Below are positions 9,322 through 18,949 of a stretch of DNA of 64,000 nt, piece by piece. Both the position numbers and the translations under genes were made by a program. The DNA is from Gracilaria domingensis. Its lineage: Eukaryota > Rhodophyta > Florideophyceae > Gracilariales > Gracilariaceae. Each line of letters starts with the position of its first letter. Position 1 is the first letter of the stretch. The notes beneath the pieces are model-generated. The model was not told the origin of the DNA, made no database searches, and saw nothing but the letters and a program-made list of their open reading frames with translations. The stretch lies in NCBI GenBank assembly GCA_022539475.1, contig VCMS01000011.1:362756-426755 (forward strand), given 5' to 3'.

Positions 9322-11721
9322 CTAAAGCTTCAACGACTTAATCGCATCCTTGTTAAAGTCCGAGCGTAATGACAGGGTTCGCCTCACTTCACTTGCCGTT
9401 AACCTCCATGTCATCCCGCCCGCGTTCGGTCCCCAGACGTCATAGATTTCTGCAGGTCGTTCAAGATTCACCAACATAGCCAATTGCGACAGTCTTCCGA
9501 ACACATCCCTTACTGTACTTCGCCTGCCCTTGTTCGAAAAATAAGCAGAGATTGCTCTCACGTCTCTGTCCGCTCGCAAAGCCCCAAACGCGGTGAACGA
9601 CTTTGATACAGTTGCACCTGAAATGGTTGGAAGGAATATAATTGCTTCCACCTGCTGTGCATACCACTCGGCAACTTGCCGTACAAGCGCATCCCAATTT
9701 GTTTCCGTGAGACGCTTCTCAAGAGATGGACTCAATACCTTGCTCTCTATCTGATTAGCAACCTCGCGCGAAAACGATGGAGTTGCATCAGAGTCAAGTG
9801 AATATTGTGCTTCGGTAACCATATATGAAGTTTCCTTCAACGAGTTCTGTACTAGAGCAGTTACCCTGTCTAGTAGAACCGACGCTAGTTTAGCAACACC
9901 TTGTTCTGATGCTTGCGAAAGCGTGCGAGAAGCGTCGTTTATGTTTGTTAGGGGACCAACCACTAAGGTCCTGTCTTCGGCTGAAAGCTTCGGCGACGCA
10001 TGAACCGCTTTCTCAACGTTACTGCGAAGACGACTCGCATATCTCGCAGAAACAGAAGAGTTGTTGAGCGCAACGAAAAAGTCATATTTCGCAACGTCAG
10101 TATTGCTGGACGACATATCACCCCCACCTGGTATGGTGATGTTTGCTTTCGCCAGTTCTGTCAGGTAGGACACCGTCAATGCTGCCGCGGGTAGAGCAGA
10201 AGAAGATGCCCCTGCATTTCCAAACAGTTTTTCTAGAGCTGCTTCAGTTTCCCTAAGCCGTCGTCTCATGTAAGGAATCAGGTCATTCATGAGGCAGAGA
10301 CTGACTTGATTTAGAACCAAACGTAACACCTCAGGATCAGTGTCACCATATGCAAAAGCTCTTTGGAAACATTTTTGCACAACGAAAAAGAAGTCGTCGA
10401 CCGCTGTCGATGTCTCAGCGTCCTCACCGTTACTTTCGTCAATCTTGATCGCCAGTCTTGCGTTTTCCCTCATAAAGTAGGATTCGATCGCATTATAGAA
10501 TCCGGCGAGATCTCGTTTCCTTTTGAACAGCCCAGACTTCTCCAGCATCTTCTCGATCTTGCGGTACTCAGCAGCCGACTCTTCATCTGCTTGCGCATTG
10601 TCCGTATCTTGAACAGTTGGCAGCCTTTTACCGACTAAGAAGTCGGTGTAGCCCGCAATTCTTTGACTTATTAACGTAAGTTCGTTGAGAAGACCATCCA
10701 ACTCTCTGGCGTTTGTTGATTCCGAACGTAGTGCTCGAATGACCTCATCCATACGCTTGGCTTCTTCATACCGATCAAGAATACGACCCAAACTTGAGTC
10801 GCATTGCTCTTGAAGCCCTTCAAGAATAAACGAGAGGGAAGAAATACCGAACAGTCTTGAGAGATTTGGTCTTCCGTCGTGTGCGATGGCAGCCACGCTC
10901 TCAAAAAGGCGAGCGAGCGCAATTATATGCGGTTCATCAGCCCCAGTGCCTTCCGCTGTAGAATCAAGTAATAATTCTCTGACATCAATATCGCTCTCGC
11001 GGGCAAGACGCGTTTTCAGGTGCTCGCAAAGCTTAGTCAACCCTTCGTTCGCCAGACCGATAGGCACAAAAAGTTGTACGGCGCTTATAGCATCTTCTGT
11101 GGAAAGTTCTGACTTGAGTTTGTCTTCAGCAGCGCTACGAACCTTACGAGACAACTCGGCGCGTGATTGCTCGATCTGAGAAACAGCAGTCGCAGAGGCG
11201 GAATCTGCTCGAATTGCATCTCCCAAGGTAAGGTAAGTCTCCACATGACGAGCTGCGCTCGCGAGATCGTCTGCACTTAGACTCGTTTTGGCCCCCTCCG
11301 CGCAAATTCTCAAAGTTAGTATGTCATCAGCCCAGGACAGCGCTTCATTCGCACGAGACAGCAAGACGTCAAGTTTGCGAATATTTGAGCATGCTGAATC
11401 TGATTTCCTCACAGCTGATTCGAGCAGAGAAGCAAGTTCCTGTGTCTCTTTTGATACTGCCGTAGAGAACTTTCCGGCGGTTTCCAGAATTTGCGCTCTA
11501 TCGCCAGTTCTCCGAGCCGAGTGGGTAAGCTGCTCATCAAGAGCAGCCTCCGTTTGCTCCGAAGATATTATCGCATCCTGCAACGCCTGTGTTATAGAAG
11601 AAAGGGTAGCGAGGGAAGTGATCGAAGCTTCTTGGGCTGGTGCCGGCATGTCGCCAATATTGGTAATAGTCGGATAGACCTGCAGAAGCTCAGACTGACA
11701 CTTCGATTGATTGCCAGTCAT
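9322..11721 (-). CDS. COG4: Conserved oligomeric Golgi complex subunit 4
   Basis: Predicted 799 residues, intronless, close to the usual COG4 length (about 780). The N-terminal 180 residues are helical and coiled-coil-like, with the family pattern of a KLD segment, a DDILTLRICAEGAK block and then AARHVETYLTL. The middle includes the long helical-rod sequence (LEKSGLFKRKRDLAGFYN region). The C terminus reads WRLTASEVRRTL ... DFNKDAIKSLKL, which matches the end of COG4 from animals and plants. COG4 is in lobe A of the COG tethering complex, which captures retrograde intra-Golgi vesicles and binds SNAREs and Sly1. It is divergently transcribed from the PPR gene with about 650 bases between starts. 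Confidence 0.93.
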   Translation of the reverse strand: MTGNQSKCQSELLQVYPTITNIGDMPAPAQEASITSLATLSSITQALQDAIISSEQTEAALDEQLTHSARRTGDRAQILETAGKFSTAVSKETQELASLLESAVRKSDSACSNIRKLDVLLSRANEALSWADDILTLRICAEGAKTSLSADDLASAARHVETYLTLGDAIRADSASATAVSQIEQSRAELSRKVRSAAEDKLKSELSTEDAISAVQLFVPIGLANEGLTKLCEHLKTRLARESDIDVRELLLDSTAEGTGADEPHIIALARLFESVAAIAHDGRPNLSRLFGISSLSFILEGLQEQCDSSLGRILDRYEEAKRMDEVIRALRSESTNARELDGLLNELTLISQRIAGYTDFLVGKRLPTVQDTDNAQADEESAAEYRKIEKMLEKSGLFKRKRDLAGFYNAIESYFMRENARLAIKIDESNGEDAETSTAVDDFFFVVQKCFQRAFAYGDTDPEVLRLVLNQVSLCLMNDLIPYMRRRLRETEAALEKLFGNAGASSSALPAAALTVSYLTELAKANITIPGGGDMSSSNTDVAKYDFFVALNNSSVSARYASRLRSNVEKAVHASPKLSAEDRTLVVGPLTNINDASRTLSQASEQGVAKLASVLLDRVTALVQNSLKETSYMVTEAQYSLDSDATPSFSREVANQIESKVLSPSLEKRLTETNWDALVRQVAEWYAQQVEAIIFLPTISGATVSKSFTAFGALRADRDVRAISAYFSNKGRRSTVRDVFGRLSQLAMLVNLERPAEIYDVWGPNAGGMTWRLTASEVRRTLSLRSDFNKDAIKSLKL

Positions 11722-12367
11722 CGCTCTATGCTACAAAAATTGCAAACATCCAAATATCTGTTTGATTGGCCCATCCACCAGCCTCGATCCAAGACGAGCA
11801 GCTAAGCGCGATCTGATATGATCCGAACTTCGGCTTGAAATTGGAGCTTGCAATCGAATCGTCTATGAGGGTGAGATGTTCCTGGGTTCCTACCTTTGGT
11901 CACCTTCTGTGTTACAGGATAGGAACTGTGCCATTCAAATCTGTTTGGCACCTTCCTTGGGCGAATAGTCTTCGCTTTGGAGATGTCCATGATATCTCGG
12001 AAGCGCCCCCGAGAGATGAACACTTCGCGCTTGGCATGAAGATCGCCAGGAAGGACTCTGCTGGTAAACAGGGTGGCGGTGCCCCATTTCGACTCGAAAC
12101 ACAATTCTTGACGTTTCTTGCAGCATCTGGATAGAGCGTTTCTTGCACAAACAAGCAGCAGGATATAGTTCATCAATTAGGCAATGCTATGCACGACACG
12201 ACAGGTAACATATTCTCGCTGACGGATTAGTACTGGCTTGCCTTTGTGAAAACTGTGACATCCGGCAGTGGCAGGTGGAATCCTGTGCCTCTTGTCTCTG
12301 AGGAGTGCGATAGAGTTTATACGAAAGTGTTACGCAGTTAAGAGATCTGCTGTCTGAGAGAATCATA
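11722..12367. promoter_or_regulatory. Divergent intergenic region of COG4 and PPR genes
   Basis: Contains the probable promoters of COG4 (-) and the PPR gene (+). A minus-strand frame at 11802-12176 would encode a basic 124-residue peptide, with a GTAGGA splice-donor-like site near its end and a TTTTTGTAG acceptor-like site just before the COG4 ATG. This could be a 5' leader exon of COG4 or a small gene; I could not recognise it. Confidence 0.35.
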
Positions 12368-13999
12368 ATGGCTTCACGACTTATTCGCTTGAAAGGCCTA
12401 CAGACGTCTAGGAAACTACTACTTGCAAGACTACGGGAGAAAGGTCGAGTTCATGCTCCTGAGTCCGATATGCATCCGACTTTGCCCCATCGCGATCTTC
12501 TCCTAAAAACTTTGGGACGTGAGCAGGTGTGGAAACAGGTGACGACGCAGCAGAAACAAAACCGCCCACAATCACGGCACCAAGGACGGAGCTTTGTCAC
12601 AGAAATGGTAAGAGAAGCTGACAGGGCAGCTCGATCAGGGGATTTGCAGGGTTTGGAGAGCATTACAAGACATGCATCAACGATTCAAGATGGTAGCAAT
12701 AGCTATTGTCTAAGGGCGGTGACTATTCGTGCGGTTTTGGCCGTGGCAAATGACAAAGAGAAAACGGAAGCAGTTATGAACACGCTTTCTCCCACGATGA
12801 CCACGCTTTCAAGCGCTGACGTGGGTGCCGTGCTTGATGTTCTCGTTCGCGGAAAGCTAAGGCAAGGTGATGTGGACGGTGCTCTATACGGTGAAAAATT
12901 ATCTCGCGTACTAGAAGTAGGGCTTCGACGCGGGACCTACACGCAGCTTATAGAAAAGACCAGCGTTGAGAATGGTATTGCCCTCTTACACAGAGCTATT
13001 TGTGTAGGAGTGAATCCGAATCTTCGTATGTTTAATGTCTTGCTTCGTTCTTGTTGCCAAAGTGGGAATGGGATTCATGCACGTTCCGTCATGCATGAAA
13101 TGGGGAGCCAAGGCATGATTGCTAATTGTGATACTATAGAAGCTCTGTTGACTGGTGCGCGTGAAATAGAAAGTGTGGACACCGTGTCAAGTATAGTGCG
13201 CAATGGTGGAGTGCGATTAAGTGGTCGATTGGGTGGTCTGCTTGTGCGTTCCTACCTTCGCTGCATTGATGCCGATGAGAACAGGTCTTTGGCAGTGCAG
13301 CGCGCTGTTTCTGTCGTCGATTGGTTCCACGAGAAAGGTGTTTTCGTTGGTCGTGCAGCTATAGAGTTTCTGACGACCGATTGTGCGAGAAGGAACGAGA
13401 TCGAGGCTGCCTTGCGTGGATGGAGGGAACTGAGACGTTCTTGGATGGGCATCGGTCGCGCGAGACGGGCTTTATGGATCGCAACTAAAGGGCATCCGCT
13501 AAGGCAACGACTACTACAAGGTGCGAAACAGCGAGAGATTGATCGAATGCGTCGCGCCGATTTGGGTTCTATAGACCCAGGAAATGAAGATGGACGACAC
13601 TTATCTGATGTGGAACCTCTAGCACACGGGAACTATAAGGATGTGGCTGCAGTTCTAGGACGTTGGATGATCAGTGGACGCAGTGAAGGAACTCTCCAAT
13701 GGCTTAAGCGAGCCATCGTCAGTGAAAGGGAAATTCACATTTCATGGGCAGCGGCACTTTTAAGGGGGGGTGAACGAAAGTGGGCTGATTCGTTTATCGA
13801 AGTCTTAGAAGGAGGTTACATATCCGGTAGAAGGGAAGTTGTCCTTGAGCGCGCAACATCAGCATTATGGAACTGGATATGTTGCCATAGAGACTGTCTT
13901 CCCGATGCAGATCTTCTCAACTTGACAGAGGAGCAGGTTCGAGTCCGCCTGGGTCGAGTTTTGCAAATGAAAGGCGACGTTAGATATCATAGAGCATGA
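12368..13999 (+). CDS. Pentatricopeptide-repeat (PPR) protein, probably organellar
   Basis: Predicted 543 residues, intronless. The N terminus is rich in Arg, Lys, Leu and Ser with no acidic residue in the first 20 positions, as in mitochondrial targeting peptides. Three to four PPR-like helix-turn-helix units are visible from about residue 214 to 370; the clearest begins with NPNLRMFNVLLRSCCQSG and is followed by diverged copies. The remaining helical sequence before and after may contain weaker repeats. PPR proteins bind organellar RNA one base per repeat and act in processing, stability or translation. No PLS, DYW or SMR extension is visible, so it is a P-class or mitochondrial-translation type. 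The exact target is unknown. Confidence 0.75.
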   Translation: MASRLIRLKGLQTSRKLLLARLREKGRVHAPESDMHPTLPHRDLLLKTLGREQVWKQVTTQQKQNRPQSRHQGRSFVTEMVREADRAARSGDLQGLESITRHASTIQDGSNSYCLRAVTIRAVLAVANDKEKTEAVMNTLSPTMTTLSSADVGAVLDVLVRGKLRQGDVDGALYGEKLSRVLEVGLRRGTYTQLIEKTSVENGIALLHRAICVGVNPNLRMFNVLLRSCCQSGNGIHARSVMHEMGSQGMIANCDTIEALLTGAREIESVDTVSSIVRNGGVRLSGRLGGLLVRSYLRCIDADENRSLAVQRAVSVVDWFHEKGVFVGRAAIEFLTTDCARRNEIEAALRGWRELRRSWMGIGRARRALWIATKGHPLRQRLLQGAKQREIDRMRRADLGSIDPGNEDGRHLSDVEPLAHGNYKDVAAVLGRWMISGRSEGTLQWLKRAIVSEREIHISWAAALLRGGERKWADSFIEVLEGGYISGRREVVLERATSALWNWICCHRDCLPDADLLNLTEEQVRVRLGRVLQMKGDVRYHRA

Positions 14000-15877
14000 A
14001 GTGACGCCATCTGGGTGAATGCAACCGACCATAATCACATATATCATTCCTTCGAAAGCACCCCACTGTAATCGTTCCTAGATTGGCAGTTTGGGTCTGC
14101 AGTTCAGCACTGTCTCGAGTTGTGATCACAAGACGAGGAGCTGAATAACTCTTGGGCTTGAATGGTGAAGACCAACACTGATTCTAGCTAGAAGATGGAG
14201 TTTTACATTCCAAACATAAAAGCCCACTCTCGCAAGCCGTTCGGATCGGGAGGAGCAGAGCTCTCACGGTTCTGTGTCACAGACGAGATTATTTCTCTTT
14301 GTAATCGGAGTTCAACGTCCTGCATTTCCACTGTACATGTTCTCACACGCTTTATATTTCGACAGTCCGCAAGACTTTCGAGACAAACTAAATTCTCGGC
14401 ACTAGTTCTCTTCAGGCAAATGCGATGGACACGAGGCGTGGAGATGAAGCGACGCGTTTTGCACCAGTGTCCGTTTATACTCTGCCCCATGTTCGCACTC
14501 CACCCGGCCTCATTAATTCTTCCACGGTCACGTACTAGGGTGCTGTCTCTAGCACGCGTGCGGTCGATCGATGTTTCCATAGTTGCTGAGAGTGTCATTG
14601 AGTCAGAGGGGTTCCCGAAGGTGTTGTGGTGTGTAGTAGTAGGAAGAAATGTCTTCGGAAAAGAGATAGACGAGTTTTGGCTTGGGTGCAGTAGTAGAGA
14701 GACGCTAGGTGTCTCCGCAATCTTGCCGCTTTATATGCGTCTTGGGACTTACAATGTAGGTCTGTCGTAATGAATCTGCTTAAGTGCTATGTTTCTCTGA
14801 CTCCCGTTCTTGACTCTCCCTCTCCCCCCTCTCTTTAACAAGTTATGAAGTTTCTCTCTGAGAGACGGGATGAATCAAAGACAAGACTAATGGAGGAGTC
14901 AGCAAAACATTTGGTGGAGAGCAAATGAGATCGTAGAATAACGCCCGCTGTAGCGCAAAACTTGCATGATGCAGGCGAACGGTTGCATTATGAAAGCTGG
15001 TACAAAAGTTTGCGAGAGAGCTTTTTCAACCTTGCAGGCGCGCATTGTAAGCATCATTTTTTTTGGCAGGGAGTAGTTGGCAGCAATCGTGAGTTGTAAG
15101 CTAGACTGTGGAAGTCTCAAGTGCATCTGAGACTGAACGTGAATTTGTCCGCTGATACATCGATCAATGAAATGGGAACTGGGGCACTGTGGTATGTGCA
15201 GATATTTACGATGAATGCAGTCGAATGAAACTTGGCGTTTGGTCCAAAGTTTGTTCCTTAATCTGATTAAACAAACGATTTTGTTCACTTCGACTGTGTA
15301 ACGCTCAGCGTTGCGAAATTGCGTCAGGACCAAGATGCTGGATATGTGACTCTGTCCATTGGATACGACTTCTCCCGCGTTCTGAGGAGGGAGAGAAACG
15401 CTATTGGACATGTTGAAAACCGGTTTCTTCGGTGCTCGCGAAAGGATTTTCTAGAGTCAGATAAAGAATCTCGTTATGAAAACAGATTTTCGCCAAAGGG
15501 ACAAGAAATCAACTGATCAATACGTTTGTAGCAATGTCTAACGGGCCGCACATCATGATCGACGAAAGCGACCAGAAACGTTTCGTTCTTAAGAGTAGCT
15601 CTTTTGGATGTTTGTACAAAGGTCGCTTCATGAGCGTTATCATTACGCTATAAACCTGAGACTCTTGTACACAAAGCCAAAGGTCACAAAAACAAGTAGA
15701 AGAAAAAAACACTCTGACAGACTGCTTTATCTACACTGAGAGTCAAAAACCATTCTAGCTAAGAAGCTCGGAATTGGCACCTTTGTGGTTCTGGTCGACT
15801 GTAACCGGGTAATCCTCATAACATTAAGCAATGAATGAACAGCTTTCCGATATCTCGGGAGTTCGAGTTTGGCGGAT
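14000..15877. other. Intergenic region, no supported gene
   Basis: About 1.9 kb of even composition after the PPR gene. Open frames at 14195-14770 (+, 191 codons) and 14899-15411 (-) have no recognisable domain, uneven composition and competing frames of similar length on the other strand, so I do not call genes. A pyrimidine-rich stretch lies near 14800-14840. Confidence 0.4.
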
Positions 15878-17239
15878 CTACATTGAATCCAGAGTGCGCA
15901 CACGGGTGACAAATCGTTTAAATATGGATCGATGGGTAGCTTCATAGCGTTGGTAAAAGTACCATACCTTTGGACGTTCCAACCAAAACATGTGCGACGC
16001 AAGCCATTTATCTCGCTCTTTGGTCTGTAGTTTTGACTCCAAGGCAGCATCGGAGCTGGCGTTAGTGGTTCCTATCCATCGAATGATGGACGCCATGAGC
16101 TCCGGAAAATGATCATTCTTCCTTAGTTGTTCAATTAACTGACACTCAGTGGTGAGCTTGACTTGCTCACCGTGATAACTTTCGATAAACGAGGGAAGAA
16201 GATTCTCGCATCCTCGAAAATACGTGTTGAGATTCTGTGCAAACGAATGAACGTTCTTGCATATGAGGCAAAGCGCTCTTGCTGGTGGAAGAGATTCAAA
16301 TTCTTCAACGTAGCTGGTTATCTCCTCCATCTTGAGGCACAGCCACTCCTTTGCAGCGCGTAATGGGCGTAGTCGTTTTCTGAGAATGTCACTACGTCCA
16401 TCGACGTGACAAATGTTTTGTATGATGGGTTCGAGCAGATTCTTGTAGTAAGTGATATACTCTGTCCAAAGAAGAAAGAAGAAGCGCCACCACTGACGGA
16501 AATTGTGAACGTCGCGAAGACTAAGTGACAGAAAATCGGCACGAATGACGGAGATGATCTGAAAGGTGTCTACCAGCTCGCAGCGTACGGTGTTATGAAT
16601 GATGAGGAATATATCAAGCGCATAGCCTCCGTCGCGACCGTAAGGAACAAGCGTAATGACGGGGTTGGTCGTGGTGGGGTCATCATCGTCAAGAAAGAGG
16701 CGAAACTCTCTGGCATCTGCTCCATCGATGGCTCGAAAAATGGGGCGTGAGAGCTCCGCGGGTGCAGTCTTTTGTGGGGCACGTGAAGGTGAGAGAGTTG
16801 AAGCGTTGGCCCGGGAGGTGCTCGGGTGGTGAGCGTTCGACTGCTGCACGACAGAAGAAGGCGAGGGAGTGGTGCACTTGATAGAACTAGACTTTGGAGA
16901 ATTGTTCTTCAAGGCCTTCTTGAAGCCCGCGAACAAGCCCGCAAAGGAAAAAGGCTCCTCGATGGGCGGCTCGGGCTTGTCAGCCGCGCTGTGCGGCGCG
17001 TGGGTGGGGCGAGCAGCCGGGGAGAGGGCGTTGCGGAAGGAGGGGAGGTCAAGCGAAGGGCGGGAGGTATAATGCGAACTGGTGGAGGCAGAAAGAGCGG
17101 TGGAGTGAGAGCGGGCTGAAGAGGCGAGCACGAGCGAGTTGCGGGGCGTGACGTCGACGACGGTGAGGTTGCTGAAGTCGTCGTCGTCGCTGAAGGCGGA
17201 GTCGAAGCGCAGGTGCTCCGGCGGGGCGGGCGAGCTCAT
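15878..17239 (-). CDS. Unrecognised protein with degenerate hemerythrin-like helices
   Basis: Predicted 453 residues from the ATG at 17239; further in-frame upstream sequence is a Pro/Arg-rich read-through of CpG-rich DNA. The N-terminal 165 residues are Ser/Pro/Thr-rich and disordered, with an acidic patch (DDDD, 18-21). From about 195 the protein is helical and aromatic-rich. The blocks IIHNTVRCELVDTF (213-226), FRQWWRFFFLLWTEY (247-261) with LLEPI (268-272), and LNTYFRGCENLLPSF (337-351) have the spacing of a four-helix HHE/hemerythrin bundle. Most His/Glu metal ligands are missing. Function is unknown; a helical bundle that has lost its di-iron site is my best reading. It lies upstream of nothing on the same strand within 1.7 kb. 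Confidence 0.6.
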   Translation of the reverse strand: MSSPAPPEHLRFDSAFSDDDDFSNLTVVDVTPRNSLVLASSARSHSTALSASTSSHYTSRPSLDLPSFRNALSPAARPTHAPHSAADKPEPPIEEPFSFAGLFAGFKKALKNNSPKSSSIKCTTPSPSSVVQQSNAHHPSTSRANASTLSPSRAPQKTAPAELSRPIFRAIDGADAREFRLFLDDDDPTTTNPVITLVPYGRDGGYALDIFLIIHNTVRCELVDTFQIISVIRADFLSLSLRDVHNFRQWWRFFFLLWTEYITYYKNLLEPIIQNICHVDGRSDILRKRLRPLRAAKEWLCLKMEEITSYVEEFESLPPARALCLICKNVHSFAQNLNTYFRGCENLLPSFIESYHGEQVKLTTECQLIEQLRKNDHFPELMASIIRWIGTTNASSDAALESKLQTKERDKWLASHMFWLERPKVWYFYQRYEATHRSIFKRFVTRVRTLDSM

Positions 17240-18949
17240 GGGGGCGGCGCGGCGGGGACGAGGGCACTGCGGGCGGGTGGCGGGCGCGACGGGGGGAGCA
17301 GGGCGCGCGCGGCGGGCATGGTTTGGATATAGGCAGCCGGGCGGGCAGCGTTGGGAGCTATGATAAGTGCGAAGGTCGCTTGCGAAGGTCGGCTCCCACC
17401 TGGGCGTAGCGCGCTTCGTCGCATCGAATGCACCTGGGGGCCTCAGCAGCTCGACGCAATTCAGACGGCGGTGAGTCGCGAGCTGCGCTGCGCGTCGACG
17501 TGGGCGCACACGTGGGGACGTGTGCGCGCTGGAAGGGGTAAGCGGCGGGACGCACGGCGGCGGCGGAGGCGGCGGCGGAGGCGGTAGTGATGTGTAGGCG
17601 ACAGCACATCGCGCGCGGTTGGAACCACGCGCGGCAGTTTGTCGGCGCATGATTGGCTGTTATAAATCCGGCGTAACGCGCTGGCGCGTACGTTTAAAGC
17701 CGTTGGACGCGCGAGGCGCGCGCGTCCAGCGCGCGCGCGCGCGCGCGCGCGAGCGGCGCCGCCGCTCTCGCCACAAGGACCAACGCGGCTCGCGCTGACG
17801 ACGCGCGCGCGCCGCGACAAACAGCCGCTTTATTGGCGCGCATTCTCATAGCGGCGCCGCGCGCGCCGCGAGTTGTTGTCCGCGCCGGCGGCACGAGTGC
17901 GCCGGCGAGCAGTCGTTGCAGTCGTTGCAGTCGTTGCCCGCCGGTTTGTTTTTCTGCACGCAGCACAAAACGACAACAAATGGAATGGAATGGCGGCCGA
18001 ATCTGATACTGATTGGGCGCGGTGAGAAGAGATTGCATGCTTATCCGGCGTGATGTCAGAGCAATCAACAAGCGCAGCACGCGCGGCGGCGACGCAAGCT
18101 GGCGCAAAGCGCTCGAAGCGATACGCTCCCCCCCCCCCCCCATGAGGAAAACGCACACGCACGACGGTCCTCACCCCCCCCCCCCACCCCCTCCCTCACC
18201 CGTGTCCGTAACTCGCCAGCGCGCTGCAGCCGGCGCCGCCGCGGCGCCAAAATGGGCCAAAAATAAAAATAGCGCGCACGGTGCAACGCACCAAGCGTGT
18301 TGCGCGCGCGCACATCGCGGCTCGCGATTCCGGTCGCGGCTACCTTTTTCTTTTTTCCGTTTTGTCAGCCGCAGCCGCTCATTGAATGGGCGCGCATAAA
18401 TTCCGCGCCTCGCCGCGCGCGCGCGCAGTAGAAAACAGCGCGGCGGCGGCTCGGCTCGCGTGCGGGGAGCTGCGCGGCGGCGGGGGCGGGGGCGGCACGC
18501 GCGCCCAAAGCGCGTTTCCAATGGCGCAAGCGCGCGCGCGCGCGCGCGAGAAAAGCGGCAAAACATCCGGCCGCGCGCGCGCGCGGCGCGCAACGTCGCG
18601 CGCGCTCTCGCAACGGCGCGCGCGCGCGCGCGCGCGCGCGCGCGCACACGTGTGCGCGCGGCGCGCTGTAAGCGGGCGGCGCGCGCGGGTGTGTTGGAAC
18701 GCGCCGCCCGCACGTACCAAACGTGCGCGGTCACGCGGCGGAGCCAATTCAGCGCGCGCGCGCGCCGTGTCACGGCGGCGATTGCTCATCGCGCGCGCGC
18801 GCGGCGTCTCATACACACGGCAGCCAATGCAAAAGTAGTGTAAATGTGTGATATCACAAGCTGCAGCTAATCCAAAACCTCTTGTACAACAAAAAATAGA
18901 AAAAACGTGTGAAAGGAGAGGAAAAAAAAAAACAAACGCAAAACACGCT
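17240..18949. other. CpG-saturated intergenic block
   Basis: Contains the promoter side of the hemerythrin-like gene (a TATAAAT next to an inverted CCAAT near 17650-17666) and the 3' side of DUR3. Between lies CpG-saturated DNA in which all six frames are open and encode Arg/Ala runs. No gene is supported. Confidence 0.5.
17726..18810. repeat. Alternating GC dinucleotide tracts and C-runs
   Basis: Repeated long alternating (GC)n stretches, the longest near 17729-17751 and 18616-18645. The second runs directly into ACACGTGTG, so the purine-pyrimidine alternation continues. Homopolymer C runs lie near 18130-18141 and 18175-18186. Such alternation is the classical Z-DNA-forming sequence type. 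Confidence 0.85.

Noticed and set aside
11802..12176. 124-codon minus-strand frame upstream of COG4
   Set aside because: Basic, but unrecognised; competing frames on both strands. It may be a COG4 leader exon, and without cDNA I do not call a gene.
14195..14770. 191-codon plus-strand frame
   Set aside because: No domain, unusual composition and a competing antisense frame; probably chance.
17240..17650. Upstream extension of the hemerythrin-like frame
   Set aside because: Encodes poly-Pro and Arg/Ala runs from CpG-rich DNA; the ATG at 17239 starts plausible protein.
18386..18838. Overlapping long frames in CpG repeats
   Set aside because: All six frames open because stop codons are rare in GC repeats; products are Arg/Ala runs.
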